A stretch of DNA of 64,000 bases from Phyllobacteriaceae bacterium (GTDB lineage: Bacteria; Pseudomonadota; Alphaproteobacteria; Rhizobiales; Rhizobiaceae): assembly GCA_023954255.1 (NCBI GenBank), contig JAMLIH010000005.1, positions 1-64,000 of the forward strand, written 5' to 3'. Position 1 is the stretch's first letter. Each line of letters starts with the position of its first letter. The position numbers and the translations under genes were made by a program. This document shows positions 17,810-25,339 of the stretch, piece after piece. The notes beneath the pieces were generated by a model, which ran no database searches, was not told the DNA's origin, and saw only the letters and a list, made by a program, of their open reading frames with translations.

Positions 17810-17903
17810 CAGGTTTTGACGAAATTGGAAAAACCTGAATGCGTAAACCAAATTAACAGGTCAAATCGTTGTCCCGTTTCCAAGGAAACGTAAAGCGATC
17901 TAG
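17810..17903. repeat. 94-nt dispersed intergenic repeat, copy 2
   Basis: This copy is gap-free homologous to 8661-8754. Its end folds as ATCG ... CGAT (17865-17868 with 17896-17899) around CGTTTCC/GGAAACG. The distal GATCTAG supplies the stop codon of the convergent P450 gene (TAG on the minus strand at 17902-17900). Confidence 0.7.
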
Positions 17904-19309
17904 CGGACGGAGAGTTGCCCTATCACCGGCCGTGCCGGACGAAGCGTGCCGTGAAATTCGAGTCCCAGGGGTGACGGGTCGTCCGGCTGCCAGTCGAAAT
18001 CCCGCGCGATCATGGTGACTGCCAGTGCCATTTCCACCATGGCGAAGTGCTTGCCGAGGCACATGCGCGCGCCTGCGCCAAAGGGTGCGAAAGCGCCACG
18101 ATGCAGCAGCCGTTCGGAAAGTGGGGTCTCGGGCGAGGGTGCAAAGGCACTTCCCTGCGGCCACCAGGCTTCGTTGCGCTGGGCGAGGAACGGACAGACA
18201 ATCACAAGACTGTTCGCCTTCACGTCGTAGCCGTCGATGACACAATCGGCATTCGGCTGGCGCGCCATCATCGCCACGGGCGGATAAAGCCTGAGCGCTT
18301 CATTCACCACTTCGGTTGCGACCGGCAGCATGCGTGAAACATTGTCCGTGGCAGCGGGGCGCGTAAGCCCCTGCGCTTCAGAACGAAGCTGTGCCAGAAT
18401 CTGCGGATGCTGTGGAAGAAGGTGCATCAGAAACGTCATCGTGCGTGCCGTTGTCTCGAACCCGGCGAAATAAAGCGTAACGACTTCGTCGCGCAGCAGT
18501 TTGCGGTCGTTGCCCTCAAGTGCCGAAAAGATACTGCCGCTCATGCCGCCGGCTTTCGATTGCGACTTCGACTGGTCGATGAGTTCGTCGAGAAAATCGT
18601 CGATGATCGCGAGTGCGTGACTGAATCTTCGGTTCTCCCTGGTTGGAACGAAGAGCGGCGCGCGGATCGGATCGGCGGTGATGTCGGCGACAAAGGCAAA
18701 GGCAAATTCAAAGGCGTCGACGATCTCGTCGTGACCCTGGGTGAGATCGACGCCGAAGGCTGCAAGCGAGATGATGCGCATGGTGAGCCGAGTCATGGCA
18801 TGGCCGAAATCGACCGGCTTGCCGGCTTGCGCAAGCGTTCTCAGCTCCGCCATGCCAGCCTCACAGGCATCGTGAACCGAACCGGCGTAGTTGTTGATCG
18901 CGCCGGGCGAGAACACTGGATTGAGCCGCTGGCGCTGCGTTCCCCAGTTATCCCGGTCGTTGGTGATGAGGCCTTCGCCGAGCAGCTTTCGCAGGCCGGA
19001 GTACCCGATCCCCTTGCGCATTGTTCGGTTTTGCGTGACGAAGATTTCGTAGATTGCCTCGGGCGAGGCGAAAAACCAGATTTTGAGCAGCCCGAGGTTC
19101 AGTGCAATGGTGTCGCCATGGACGGCATGCATGTCGCGCCAGAACTGCATCGGATCGCTGCGGCCCATTGCGCGCAAGATGCGCAGAACATCCATCCCTC
19201 TCGGCCCGGGTGCCTGTACTCCGCTCAACTGCACTCCCCCTTGTGGCGCCGGCCGCCAACCATTCTGCCCCGCCCGACTGTACGCGACTGACGCGATAGT
19301 TCCAGACAT
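17900..19309 (-). CDS. Cytochrome P450
   Basis: This is a 469-residue soluble-type P450 monooxygenase. It has an I-helix oxygen-binding motif FAGFETTART at 281-290, the K-helix EALR at 337-340, and a heme-ligand segment FAPFGAGARMCLGKHFA with Cys417 as thiolate ligand. The frame is open to 19564, but the ATG at 19309 gives the usual length. No ferredoxin or reductase gene lies beside it, so electrons must come from elsewhere. The substrate is unknown; the heme region (AxGARxCLGxxFA) looks more like fatty-acid or xenobiotic hydroxylases than steroid ones (weak inference). Confidence 0.92.
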   Translation of the reverse strand: MSGTIASVAYSRAGQNGWRPAPQGGVQLSGVQAPGPRGMDVLRILRAMGRSDPMQFWRDMHAVHGDTIALNLGLLKIWFFASPEAIYEIFVTQNRTMRKGIGYSGLRKLLGEGLITNDRDNWGTQRQRLNPVFSPGAINNYAGSVHDACEAGMAELRTLAQAGKPVDFGHAMTRLTMRIISLAAFGVDLTQGHDEIVDAFEFAFAFVADITADPIRAPLFVPTRENRRFSHALAIIDDFLDELIDQSKSQSKAGGMSGSIFSALEGNDRKLLRDEVVTLYFAGFETTARTMTFLMHLLPQHPQILAQLRSEAQGLTRPAATDNVSRMLPVATEVVNEALRLYPPVAMMARQPNADCVIDGYDVKANSLVIVCPFLAQRNEAWWPQGSAFAPSPETPLSERLLHRGAFAPFGAGARMCLGKHFAMVEMALAVTMIARDFDWQPDDPSPLGLEFHGTLRPARPVIGQLSVR

Positions 19310-19418
19310 GTTTTGAGCGGTTTTGAGTCCTGCCAGTTTCGCGCGATTGCTACCGGCAATGCGGTCAAGCGTTGCCGCTGGCGGGTAGAGATGCACCGGT
19401 GGCCAGCCAGCACAAGCA

Positions 19419-19447
19419 AAACCCCCGGTGCCTGGCACCGGGGGTTT
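19419..19447 (-). terminator. Intrinsic terminator after the DANQ-repeat protein gene
   Basis: An inverted repeat AAACCCCCGGTGCC (19419-19432) and GGCACCGGGGGTTT (19434-19447) forms a GC-rich stem. On the minus strand it is followed by TTTTGCTTG. It separates the small secreted protein gene from the P450 gene. Confidence 0.8.
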
Positions 19448-19472
19448 CGGTTTGAGGTCTGTGTGCTGAGGA

Positions 19473-19784
19473 TCAGCGCAGGGAAGCGGGGATGCCGTCC
19501 TGGTTGGCGTCGAGGCGGCTTTCGAAGTCACCGGCAACGCCCGTGAAGCCGAAGGTGCCGGCATTGTGGGAGGCGCGCATCAGGCTCGCCGGTACGCCGC
19601 CCTGGTTTGCATCGACAGCGTTGTCGAAACCGCCGGCAACACCGGCAAAGCCCGAAACCTGGATGGCGGAAGCCTTGTAGTCCTTGTTGAGGCTGCCGGG
19701 AACGCCGAGCTGGTTGGCGTCGAGGGCGAAGGCCGAAGTGGCGGTTGCGACGGAAACGATGAGGGTTGCGATGATGGTCTTCAT
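19473..19784 (-). CDS. Secreted protein with DANQxGxPxSL repeats, unknown function
   Basis: This 103-residue protein has a clear signal peptide (MKTIIATLIVSVATATSAFA, cleavage after about residue 20). The mature part is built of two near-identical 34-36-residue units plus a final partial unit, each opening DANQ-x-G-[VI]-P-x-SL. Within the units, SGFAGVAGGFDNAV and TGFTGVAGDFESRL align. The DANQDG start recalls the calcium loop of EF-hands but lacks its later ligands. Export to the periplasm is likely; the role is unknown. A strong terminator lies downstream and a GAAC-rich weak ribosome site upstream. Confidence 0.75.
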   Translation of the reverse strand: MKTIIATLIVSVATATSAFALDANQLGVPGSLNKDYKASAIQVSGFAGVAGGFDNAVDANQGGVPASLMRASHNAGTFGFTGVAGDFESRLDANQDGIPASLR

Positions 19785-19850
19785 GATGGTGTTCCTTTCG
19801 GTTCGATTTGCCCCGTGTGAAAGGGTTGCGGGGCGCGGTTGATCGTGTGC

Positions 19851-19963
19851 CGGAAGGAGGTAGCGCCCGGGTCCCTCTCATCCCTGGGAGGGGGAGGATG
19901 GGACGGGCCCCGGGAGGGGGAGGCCCTTTGGGGAGCGGGAGCACCGGGGGCTACCTCCTTCCG
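19851..19963. repeat. Long inverted repeat with G-rich centre
   Basis: CGGAAGGAGGTAGC (19851-19864) and GCTACCTCCTTCCG (19950-19963) are exact 14-base arms enclosing about 85 nt of G-rich sequence. The centre has runs GGG-A-GGGGG-AGGAT-GGG-AC-GGG on the plus strand, a fit to a G-quadruplex pattern. It lies in the 298-nt gap upstream of the DANQ-repeat gene, and no gene is visible there. Confidence 0.65.
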
Positions 19964-20082
19964 ACGCCCTGGAAGTTAGGAAAGTTCGCCTTCACTTGGA
20001 AATGAAAGGGCAGCGAGAAGCGCGTTACCGCCAGTCGCGAAAATGCGAGCAGCCGTGAGAGGAACGTTATCGGGGAGGGAAG

Positions 20083-21156
20083 TTACCGGCGAAAGGCGGA
20101 AGCGATGGAACCTTCCAGCAGCCAGGCAAGGCCGATGCGCGCGCCGATGATGATGGACGCGACGGAAAAGGGAGCGGAGATCGCCAGCATCGAGGCCGCG
20201 CTGATCCCCTGCCCTATGGTGCAGCCGAAAGCGAGCACGCCGCCGAAACCCATCAATGCAGCGCCGGTGATATGACGTTTCAGTTCGCGGGCATCGTCGC
20301 AGGCTTCCCAGCGCACGTTGTCGTCGAGCCTTGCCGCGATCGCCGCGCCAAGCACAACGCCAACCACCATGCCCACCCCATAGTCCGGCCCCGCGCCGGT
20401 GAAGGCGATCATCTGCAGGATGGTGTCGCCCACCGGCGCGACGAAACTGCCTGCCTCGATCTGGAACGGATAAAACGATCTCGCCGACAGATAGGTGGTG
20501 GCAAGCCAGCCGAACACAATGACCAGGCCGACAATCGCGCCGGTGGCGATCGCCCTTCTGTCGGCGCGAAAGGAAGCATCGGAAAATATCCAGGCCGCCG
20601 GAATGCCGATGGCCAGGGCCGTTGCCACGGGTGCGGCGGCGGGACCGGCAAATGCTGCCGCGATGTCGGGGATCGACTGCGAACCGGCGAAAGAGAAATC
20701 CAGCGCCCAGGGATCGAGAAGATTCTCGCGGCCGATGCCGAGAATGCCGCGCATGGTGGAAAGCGCAACGATGCCCAGCACCAGGATCGCCATCAGGCTC
20801 TTCAGGCTGCCGCCGCCAAGGCGCACCAGCGCGCCAAAGCCGCAGGTGCCGACCAGCGCCATGCCGATGCCGAAGAGAAGCCCGCCAACGACCGCGCTCA
20901 ATAGCGAAAACTGCGGCATCAGATAGAAGCTGGACGACGGCGTTACCCAGCCCAGGCCTGAAGCGATCCAGACTCCGGCAGCGGCCACCACGGCAGCCAG
21001 CATCCAGCTTCGCACACCGGTTGCGTTGTCCGCATACCAGTACTGTTCAAGGGCCGAGAGTGTGCAGAAGAAATTTCGCCGCGCGACAAAGCCGAGCACC
21101 GTTCCGGCAAGAAGCCCCGCAAAGGGGAGCAGTATGGGAACCAGATCGGCAGGCAT
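20083..21156 (-). CDS. YeeE/YedE-family sulfur-compound transporter
   Basis: This 357-residue protein with about nine to ten helices is of the YeeE/YedE (TsuA) family that imports thiosulfate or related sulfur anions. Family Cys motifs are visible: RRNFFCTLSALEQ, LVGTCGFGALVRLGGGSLKSL and AFGCTIGQGISAAS, where cysteines line the substrate path. It is the last gene of the minus-strand set soxS-soxR-yeeE and lies 76 nt beyond soxR. YeeE-type genes also accompany BigR/SqrR-type regulators elsewhere, fitting the regulator next door. Confidence 0.9.
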   Translation of the reverse strand: MPADLVPILLPFAGLLAGTVLGFVARRNFFCTLSALEQYWYADNATGVRSWMLAAVVAAAGVWIASGLGWVTPSSSFYLMPQFSLLSAVVGGLLFGIGMALVGTCGFGALVRLGGGSLKSLMAILVLGIVALSTMRGILGIGRENLLDPWALDFSFAGSQSIPDIAAAFAGPAAAPVATALAIGIPAAWIFSDASFRADRRAIATGAIVGLVIVFGWLATTYLSARSFYPFQIEAGSFVAPVGDTILQMIAFTGAGPDYGVGMVVGVVLGAAIAARLDDNVRWEACDDARELKRHITGAALMGFGGVLAFGCTIGQGISAASMLAISAPFSVASIIIGARIGLAWLLEGSIASAFRR

Positions 21157-21232
21157 CAGACAGCAGAAAACCTCGCGGTTTCTTGCGCGCCAAGCCTTTC
21201 AGCCCTGCAGGCCTCCTGACCCTGCGGACTTT

Positions 21233-21610
21233 CTAACCTTCTGGCCTCTTCCCTTCCGGTCGCACATTTTCAGGGCGCACCGGCGCGCAAAAGATTGAAT
21301 ACAACTGGTCGATGATACCACCGACTTCATCGCTTGCAATCTGATAATAGATGTTGCGGCCGTCGCGGCGGGCGGTCACCAGCCGGTCGAAACGCAGGCG
21401 GGCCAGTTGCTGGGATACGGCAGCCTGGGGCACGGCCATGATCTTCTCAAGCTCGGAAACCGATTTTTCCCCTTCCGAGAGAAGGCAGAGGATAAGCAGC
21501 CGGGTTTCGTGCGACAGCGCCTTGAGCAGTTCGCTTGCCTTGCGGGCCTGCTCCAGCAGTTCGTCCATTTCCTCGGGCGTTGCATCCGCTTTCAGCTTCG
21601 GTAAGGCCAT
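21233..21610 (-). CDS. soxR: ArsR-family repressor of sulfur oxidation (SoxR; BigR/SqrR type)
   Basis: This 125-residue winged-helix repressor has the ArsR HTH as LKALSHETRLLILCLLSEGE ... AVPQAAVSQQLARLR, with the wing RRDGRNIYYQIAS. Cys42 and Cys108 sit at the positions that form a disulfide or polysulfide bridge in BigR/SqrR sensors of persulfide, so it probably derepresses in response to reactive sulfur. Its place between soxS and yeeE and divergent from soxV makes it the likely regulator of the whole island. It has no link to the MerR-type SoxR of enterobacteria. Confidence 0.88.
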   Translation of the reverse strand: MALPKLKADATPEEMDELLEQARKASELLKALSHETRLLILCLLSEGEKSVSELEKIMAVPQAAVSQQLARLRFDRLVTARRDGRNIYYQIASDEVGGIIDQLYSIFCAPVRPENVRPEGKRPEG

Positions 21611-21657
21611 GGCCCCGATCCCTCAATCTCTTCCAAATCCAGTCGCCGGCCTGCCGT

Positions 21658-22032
21658 TCAACTCTTCGGCAGCTTGGCCAGCATCTCACCCAGCAGAAAC
21701 CAGAAAAACTCGTCGCCGGAATAGCCGCGCATGCGGGCGATCTCCTGGCCGTCTTCTACCAGAACGAATGTCGGTGTAAACGCTTCCCTGCGGATTCCAG
21801 CGAGATCCTCCGGCCATTGCCCGTGAATGTCGACGAAACGCAAGGGTGCAATTTTCGCCTCTTCAGTCTTGGGGTAAATCCCGCCGATTTCCTTGTGCCA
21901 GCGCAGGCACCAGGCACATCCCTGCTGCTCGAGCATGATCAGTTCGGCGGCAAAAGCACCGGCCGGCGGCCGAGCCAGCAACAGCGCGCCGAAAACGGCC
22001 ATCACCAGGAGAATCTTGCGAATCGGACCCAT
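21658..22032 (-). CDS. soxS: Periplasmic thioredoxin SoxS
   Basis: This 124-residue protein has an N-terminal signal or anchor helix (IRKILLVMAVFGALLLA) and a short thioredoxin-like domain with the redox pair GCAWC (about residues 41-45) and the cis-Pro region FTPTFVLVEDG. In Paracoccus, SoxS keeps the Sox system active by reducing SoxY. The frame is open to 22299, but the ATG at 22032 begins the signal sequence. The gene is first in the minus-strand set and shares a 306-nt control region with soxV. Confidence 0.85.
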   Translation of the reverse strand: MGPIRKILLVMAVFGALLLARPPAGAFAAELIMLEQQGCAWCLRWHKEIGGIYPKTEEAKIAPLRFVDIHGQWPEDLAGIRREAFTPTFVLVEDGQEIARMRGYSGDEFFWFLLGEMLAKLPKS

Positions 22033-22190
22033 CGTCTTCCGTTTCCGGGGTTTACGTTTGCCGCATTTCCCCTTCTCTTGCACCAGGGGCTTGCACCAAG
22101 GACTTGCAGTTGGGGCATGCAGCAGGCGCATCCCGATTGCTGACCGCGCGCAGCAGGTTATCCATACCATTGTGCGAGTCATTATATAAG

Positions 22191-22217
22191 TTCGATAATA
22201 TATATTGAAATTCGAAT
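22191..22217. promoter_or_regulatory. AT-rich palindromic operator candidate between soxS and soxV
   Basis: TTCGATAATATATATTGAA (22191-22209) is an imperfect palindrome, and the next eight bases ATTCGAAT are a perfect one. The half-site TATATTGAAAT (22201-22211) recurs upstream of soxX as TATATTCAAAT. Binding by the ArsR-type SoxR is inferred. The 22033-22338 gap holds no gene. Confidence 0.5.
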
Positions 22218-22338
22218 GTTTTCCAGCCATGCTCCGGCAAAACTTTTCGTCATGCATGCGTTCACAACAATGGCGCCATCTGCGGACGGAACCGGCCACT
22301 GGTGCAATGGACGGCGAGGACGGGACGGGAGATCAATC

Positions 22339-23073
22339 ATGCTGGATGTGAGCTTTGGAGCGGCGCTGCTCGCAGGCCTGCTGTCCTTTGTGTCGCCCTG
22401 CGTACTGCCGATCGTGCCGCCCTATCTTGCCTATCTTGCCGGGATCAGCTTCCAGGAACTGAGCGGGGAAAACGTATCGGCGTCGATGCGGCGGCGCATC
22501 GTGCTCGCTTCCCTGTTCTTCGTGCTTGGCTTTACCACCGTCTTCGTCGCGCTGGGGGCGACCGCCAGCTTCATCGGCCAGACCATCGCGCAGTATTTCG
22601 GCGTGCTGTCGGTGATTGCGGGCGTACTCATCATCATCATGGGTCTGCATTTTCTGGGCGTGTTCCGCATCTCGATGCTGTACCGCGAGGCGCGGGTCAA
22701 TGTGGCCAGCAAACCGGCGGGCTTTCTCGGTTCCTACATCATGGGGCTTGCCTTCGCCTTCGGCTGGACGCCCTGCGTCGGCCCGGTGCTGGCGACCATT
22801 CTTTTCGTTGCAGGCACCGAGGACACGGCCCTGCGCGGTGCGGCGCTGCTTGCCGTCTACTCGCTCGGCATAGGCCTGCCCTTCATGCTGGCAGCCTTCT
22901 TTGCGAGCGGCTTCCTCAACTGGGCGAACCGCTTCAAGCAGCACATGCGCAAGATCGAGATCGCCATGGGCGGGCTGCTCGTCGTTACCGGCATTCTGTT
23001 TGTCACCGGCTCCATGTCGCGCATCGCCCAATGGCTGCTCGACACGTTTCCCGGGTTTTCAACCATCGGATAG
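22339..23073 (+). CDS. soxV: Cytochrome c biogenesis CcdA-like thiol transporter SoxV
   Basis: This 244-residue six-helix membrane protein of the CcdA/DsbD family carries electrons from cytosolic thioredoxin to the periplasm. The two redox-active cysteines are in FVSPCVLPIVPPYLAYLAG (helix 1) and FGWTPCVGPVLATILF (helix 4), each in the typical SPC/TPC-proline context. The frame is open to 22216, but the ATG at 22339 starts the conserved MLDVSFGAALLAGLLS. It is the first plus-strand sox gene and its partner soxW follows after 46 nt. Confidence 0.93.
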   Translation: MLDVSFGAALLAGLLSFVSPCVLPIVPPYLAYLAGISFQELSGENVSASMRRRIVLASLFFVLGFTTVFVALGATASFIGQTIAQYFGVLSVIAGVLIIIMGLHFLGVFRISMLYREARVNVASKPAGFLGSYIMGLAFAFGWTPCVGPVLATILFVAGTEDTALRGAALLAVYSLGIGLPFMLAAFFASGFLNWANRFKQHMRKIEIAMGGLLVVTGILFVTGSMSRIAQWLLDTFPGFSTIG

Positions 23074-23119
23074 GTACCGGAAGGCCCCGGGGCAGACATT
23101 GGATAGGAGGAGAAGTATC

Positions 23120-23737
23120 ATGACCAGACTGACGAAACGGCTTGTTGTCCCCTTTGCCGCCTCCCTGGCTGCGGCACTGCTCATGCTCGGCACGCTTACC
23201 TTCGCCCAGGCATTCGAGATCGGTGATGACGGACTGCACAAGGAATCGTGGTTCAGCCTGACCTTCAATGACATCGCAGAGGATATCGAGGCGGCAAGGA
23301 AAGCCGGCAAACGGCTCGTGATCGTCGTCGAGCAACGCGGCTGCATCTACTGCAAGGAAGTGCATGAGAACATTCTGACCGTTCCCGAGATTCGCGACTA
23401 CATCAAGGACAACTTCATGGTCGTGCAATACAATATGCATGGCGATGCGGAAGTGACCGATCTCGACGGCGAATCACTGACCGAGAAGACGGCTGTGCGC
23501 AAATGGCGGCTGCTGTTCACGCCGACTTTCCTGTTCATGCCGGAAGAGGCGCCGGACGGCGTGGACGCCGCCTCGGCAGCGGTGGCCATGATGCCGGGCG
23601 CCTTCAAGCAGAAGACCTTCACCGAGATGTTCATCTGGGTGCGCAACAAGGGATACGAAAAGGAAGAATCCTTCCAGAACTACTATAACCGCCGCTTCAA
23701 TGAAGGCACGGCGGGCGATACAACCAAGATCGACTGA
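23120..23737 (+). CDS. soxW: Periplasmic thioredoxin SoxW
   Basis: The protein has about 205 residues. A signal peptide (residues 1-30, ending FAQA) is followed by a thioredoxin fold with the pair RGCIYCKEVH and the cis-Pro segment LLFTPTFLFMPEE. In Paracoccus, SoxV reduces SoxW across the membrane. The start at 23120 has AGGAGGAG nine nt upstream. The C-terminus (SFQNYYNRRFNEG) is typical of SoxW. It is co-transcribed with soxV. About 240 nt separate it from soxX, where a second promoter is likely. Confidence 0.92.
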   Translation: MTRLTKRLVVPFAASLAAALLMLGTLTFAQAFEIGDDGLHKESWFSLTFNDIAEDIEAARKAGKRLVIVVEQRGCIYCKEVHENILTVPEIRDYIKDNFMVVQYNMHGDAEVTDLDGESLTEKTAVRKWRLLFTPTFLFMPEEAPDGVDAASAAVAMMPGAFKQKTFTEMFIWVRNKGYEKEESFQNYYNRRFNEGTAGDTTKID

Positions 23738-23867
23738 ACCAGGCGGCGGCAGCCGACTGCCGTGCCCGGAGTCGGTCAAAAGAAGCATTCAGGCAATATT
23801 TTCAGCATGTTGCTGGATGCAAACACGCACCAGGCGTCCGGATCATGCGACAAAGGAACAATGTTGA

Positions 23868-23926
23868 TATATTCAAATATTCATATTTATTCTTGATTGG
23901 CGGCCGGATCACGGTTACCGTATAAA
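23868..23926 (+). promoter_or_regulatory. Candidate promoter and AT-rich operator for soxXYZABCDEF
   Basis: TATATTCAAAT (23868-23878) repeats the half-site seen near soxV and runs into AAATA-TTCA-TATTT (23875-23888). TTGGCG (23897-23902), an 18-nt spacer and TATAAA (23921-23926) form a plausible sigma-70 promoter 50 nt before soxX. Confidence 0.45.
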
Positions 23927-23977
23927 TGCCGAACCGGGGTAGAGGGCCCTGTTCGACTTGGAGGAGGTTATCGGCAA

Positions 23978-24439
23978 ATGAGATTTTCTGTTGCTACGAT
24001 TGCGGCTGCCGCGATGCTGGGTCTTGCCAGCCAGGCTGCCGCTGAAACCGTCGCTCCCGGCGACGTAAAGTTCGAGGACGGTACGGTTACCGTATCGGTA
24101 TCTGGAGCTGCCGGAGATCCGGCCAATGGCGCCGAAGTATTCAAGAGCCGCAAGCTCGGCAACTGCCTTGCCTGCCATACGAACTCTGCAATGAACAACG
24201 AACTGTTTCACGGCGATGTCGGCCCCGTTCTTGACGGTGTCGCCGATCGCTGGAGCGCGGAGGAACTGCGCGCCATCGTCGTGAACTCAAAGGCGGTTTT
24301 CGGAGACGAAACCGTCATGCCCGGCTTCTACAGCCTGGAAGTCGGAAAGTTTGTGAGTGAAGATCTGGTCGGCAAGACCATTTTGAGCGCACAAGAGGTG
24401 GAAGACGTTGTTGCCTATCTGGGCACGCTCAAAGAGTAA
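23978..24439 (+). CDS. soxX: Sulfur-oxidation cytochrome c SoxX
   Basis: This 153-residue periplasmic monoheme cytochrome has a signal peptide ending ASQAAA. The heme c motif is CLACH at 63-67 and Met114 in ETVMPGFYSL is the probable sixth ligand. SoxX pairs with SoxA to couple thiosulfate oxidatively to the SoxY cysteine. The ATG at 23978 follows GGAGGAGG. The next gene, soxY, begins 16 nt after the stop, so it leads the structural sox transcript. Confidence 0.95.
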   Translation: MRFSVATIAAAAMLGLASQAAAETVAPGDVKFEDGTVTVSVSGAAGDPANGAEVFKSRKLGNCLACHTNSAMNNELFHGDVGPVLDGVADRWSAEELRAIVVNSKAVFGDETVMPGFYSLEVGKFVSEDLVGKTILSAQEVEDVVAYLGTLKE

Positions 24440-24455
24440 GAGACAACGAGGAGAC

Positions 24456-24917
24456 ATGCGCATGAACATGAACCGACGCCAGGCAATGGCGATGTCCGCA
24501 GGAGCGGTGGTGTTTGCCGCGACCGGACTGGCAACGACCGGGGCGCTGGCCTCTGCCGAAGATGTCGACAAGGCCATGATGGAACTTGCCGGCGGTAAAA
24601 TGCCGGAGGCCGGCAAGGTTTCGCTGACGGCTCCCGAAATCGCCGAAAACGGCAATACCGTGCCGATCAGCGTGGAAGTAGACAGTGCGATGGCCGATGG
24701 CGACATGGTCGAATCCATCACCATCTATGCCGACGGCAACCCCAATCCCGATGTGGTGACCTTCCACTTTACCGCGCTCAGCGGGACGGCAATGGCTGCA
24801 ACCAGAATGCGGCTTGCCAAGACCCAGAACGTTGTTGCCGTTGCCAAGATGGCCGATGGCTCCACGTTCGTGGACAAGAAGGAAGTCAAGGTCACCATCG
24901 GCGGCTGCGGCGGCTAA
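24456..24917 (+). CDS. soxY: Sulfur carrier protein SoxY
   Basis: This 153-residue substrate carrier ends in GGCGG, with Cys151 on the swinging arm that covalently holds the sulfur intermediates. The N-terminus NRRQAMAMSAGAVVFAATGL is a Tat-type signal, so SoxY is folded before export; SoxZ, which has no signal, would travel with it. The central beta domain (VPISVEVDSAM) fits the family. The ATG at 24456 follows AACGAGGAGA. Confidence 0.96.
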   Translation: MRMNMNRRQAMAMSAGAVVFAATGLATTGALASAEDVDKAMMELAGGKMPEAGKVSLTAPEIAENGNTVPISVEVDSAMADGDMVESITIYADGNPNPDVVTFHFTALSGTAMAATRMRLAKTQNVVAVAKMADGSTFVDKKEVKVTIGGCGG

Positions 24918-24941
24918 TCCAGGGATTGAAGGAGAAACGAA

Positions 24942-25265
24942 ATGGCATCGAAACCACGGGTTAAAGTACCCAAAACGGCTTCTGCTGGTGAGGTCATCAC
25001 CATCAAGACCCTGATTTCCCACAACATGGAATCGGGTCAGCGCAAGGACAAGGACGGCAACCTCATCCCGCGCCAGATCATCAACAAGTTCACGGCTGAA
25101 TTCAACGGAGCACCCGTCTTTTCCGCCGACATGCACGGCGCGATCTCGGCCAACCCGTACATGGAATTCACAGCCAAGGTGAACGAGAGCGGCACGTTCA
25201 AGTTCACCTGGGTGGATGATGACGGCTCGGTTTACGAGGACACGTCCGAAATAGCGGTAAGCTGA
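24942..25265 (+). CDS. soxZ: Sulfur carrier partner SoxZ
   Basis: This 107-residue Ig-like partner forms the SoxYZ heterodimer. It has no signal peptide and is expected to be carried out with Tat-exported SoxY. Recognisable parts are PRVKVPKTASAGEVITIKTL, HNMESGQRKDKDG and FTWVDDDGSVYEDT. It lies 24 nt after soxY and 74 nt before soxA. Confidence 0.96.
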   Translation: MASKPRVKVPKTASAGEVITIKTLISHNMESGQRKDKDGNLIPRQIINKFTAEFNGAPVFSADMHGAISANPYMEFTAKVNESGTFKFTWVDDDGSVYEDTSEIAVS

Positions 25266-25339
25266 AGCTGAAGATGACAGGCCGGGGGCGGGAGGGCGCC
25301 CTTGGCTTCTTTGCGAATTAATTTGGGAGGAAGACCAAG

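Noticed and set aside
23753..23776. Hairpin after soxW as a terminator
   Set aside because: CCGACT/AGTCGG is only 6 bp and lacks a T-tract, so it is not a convincing terminator.
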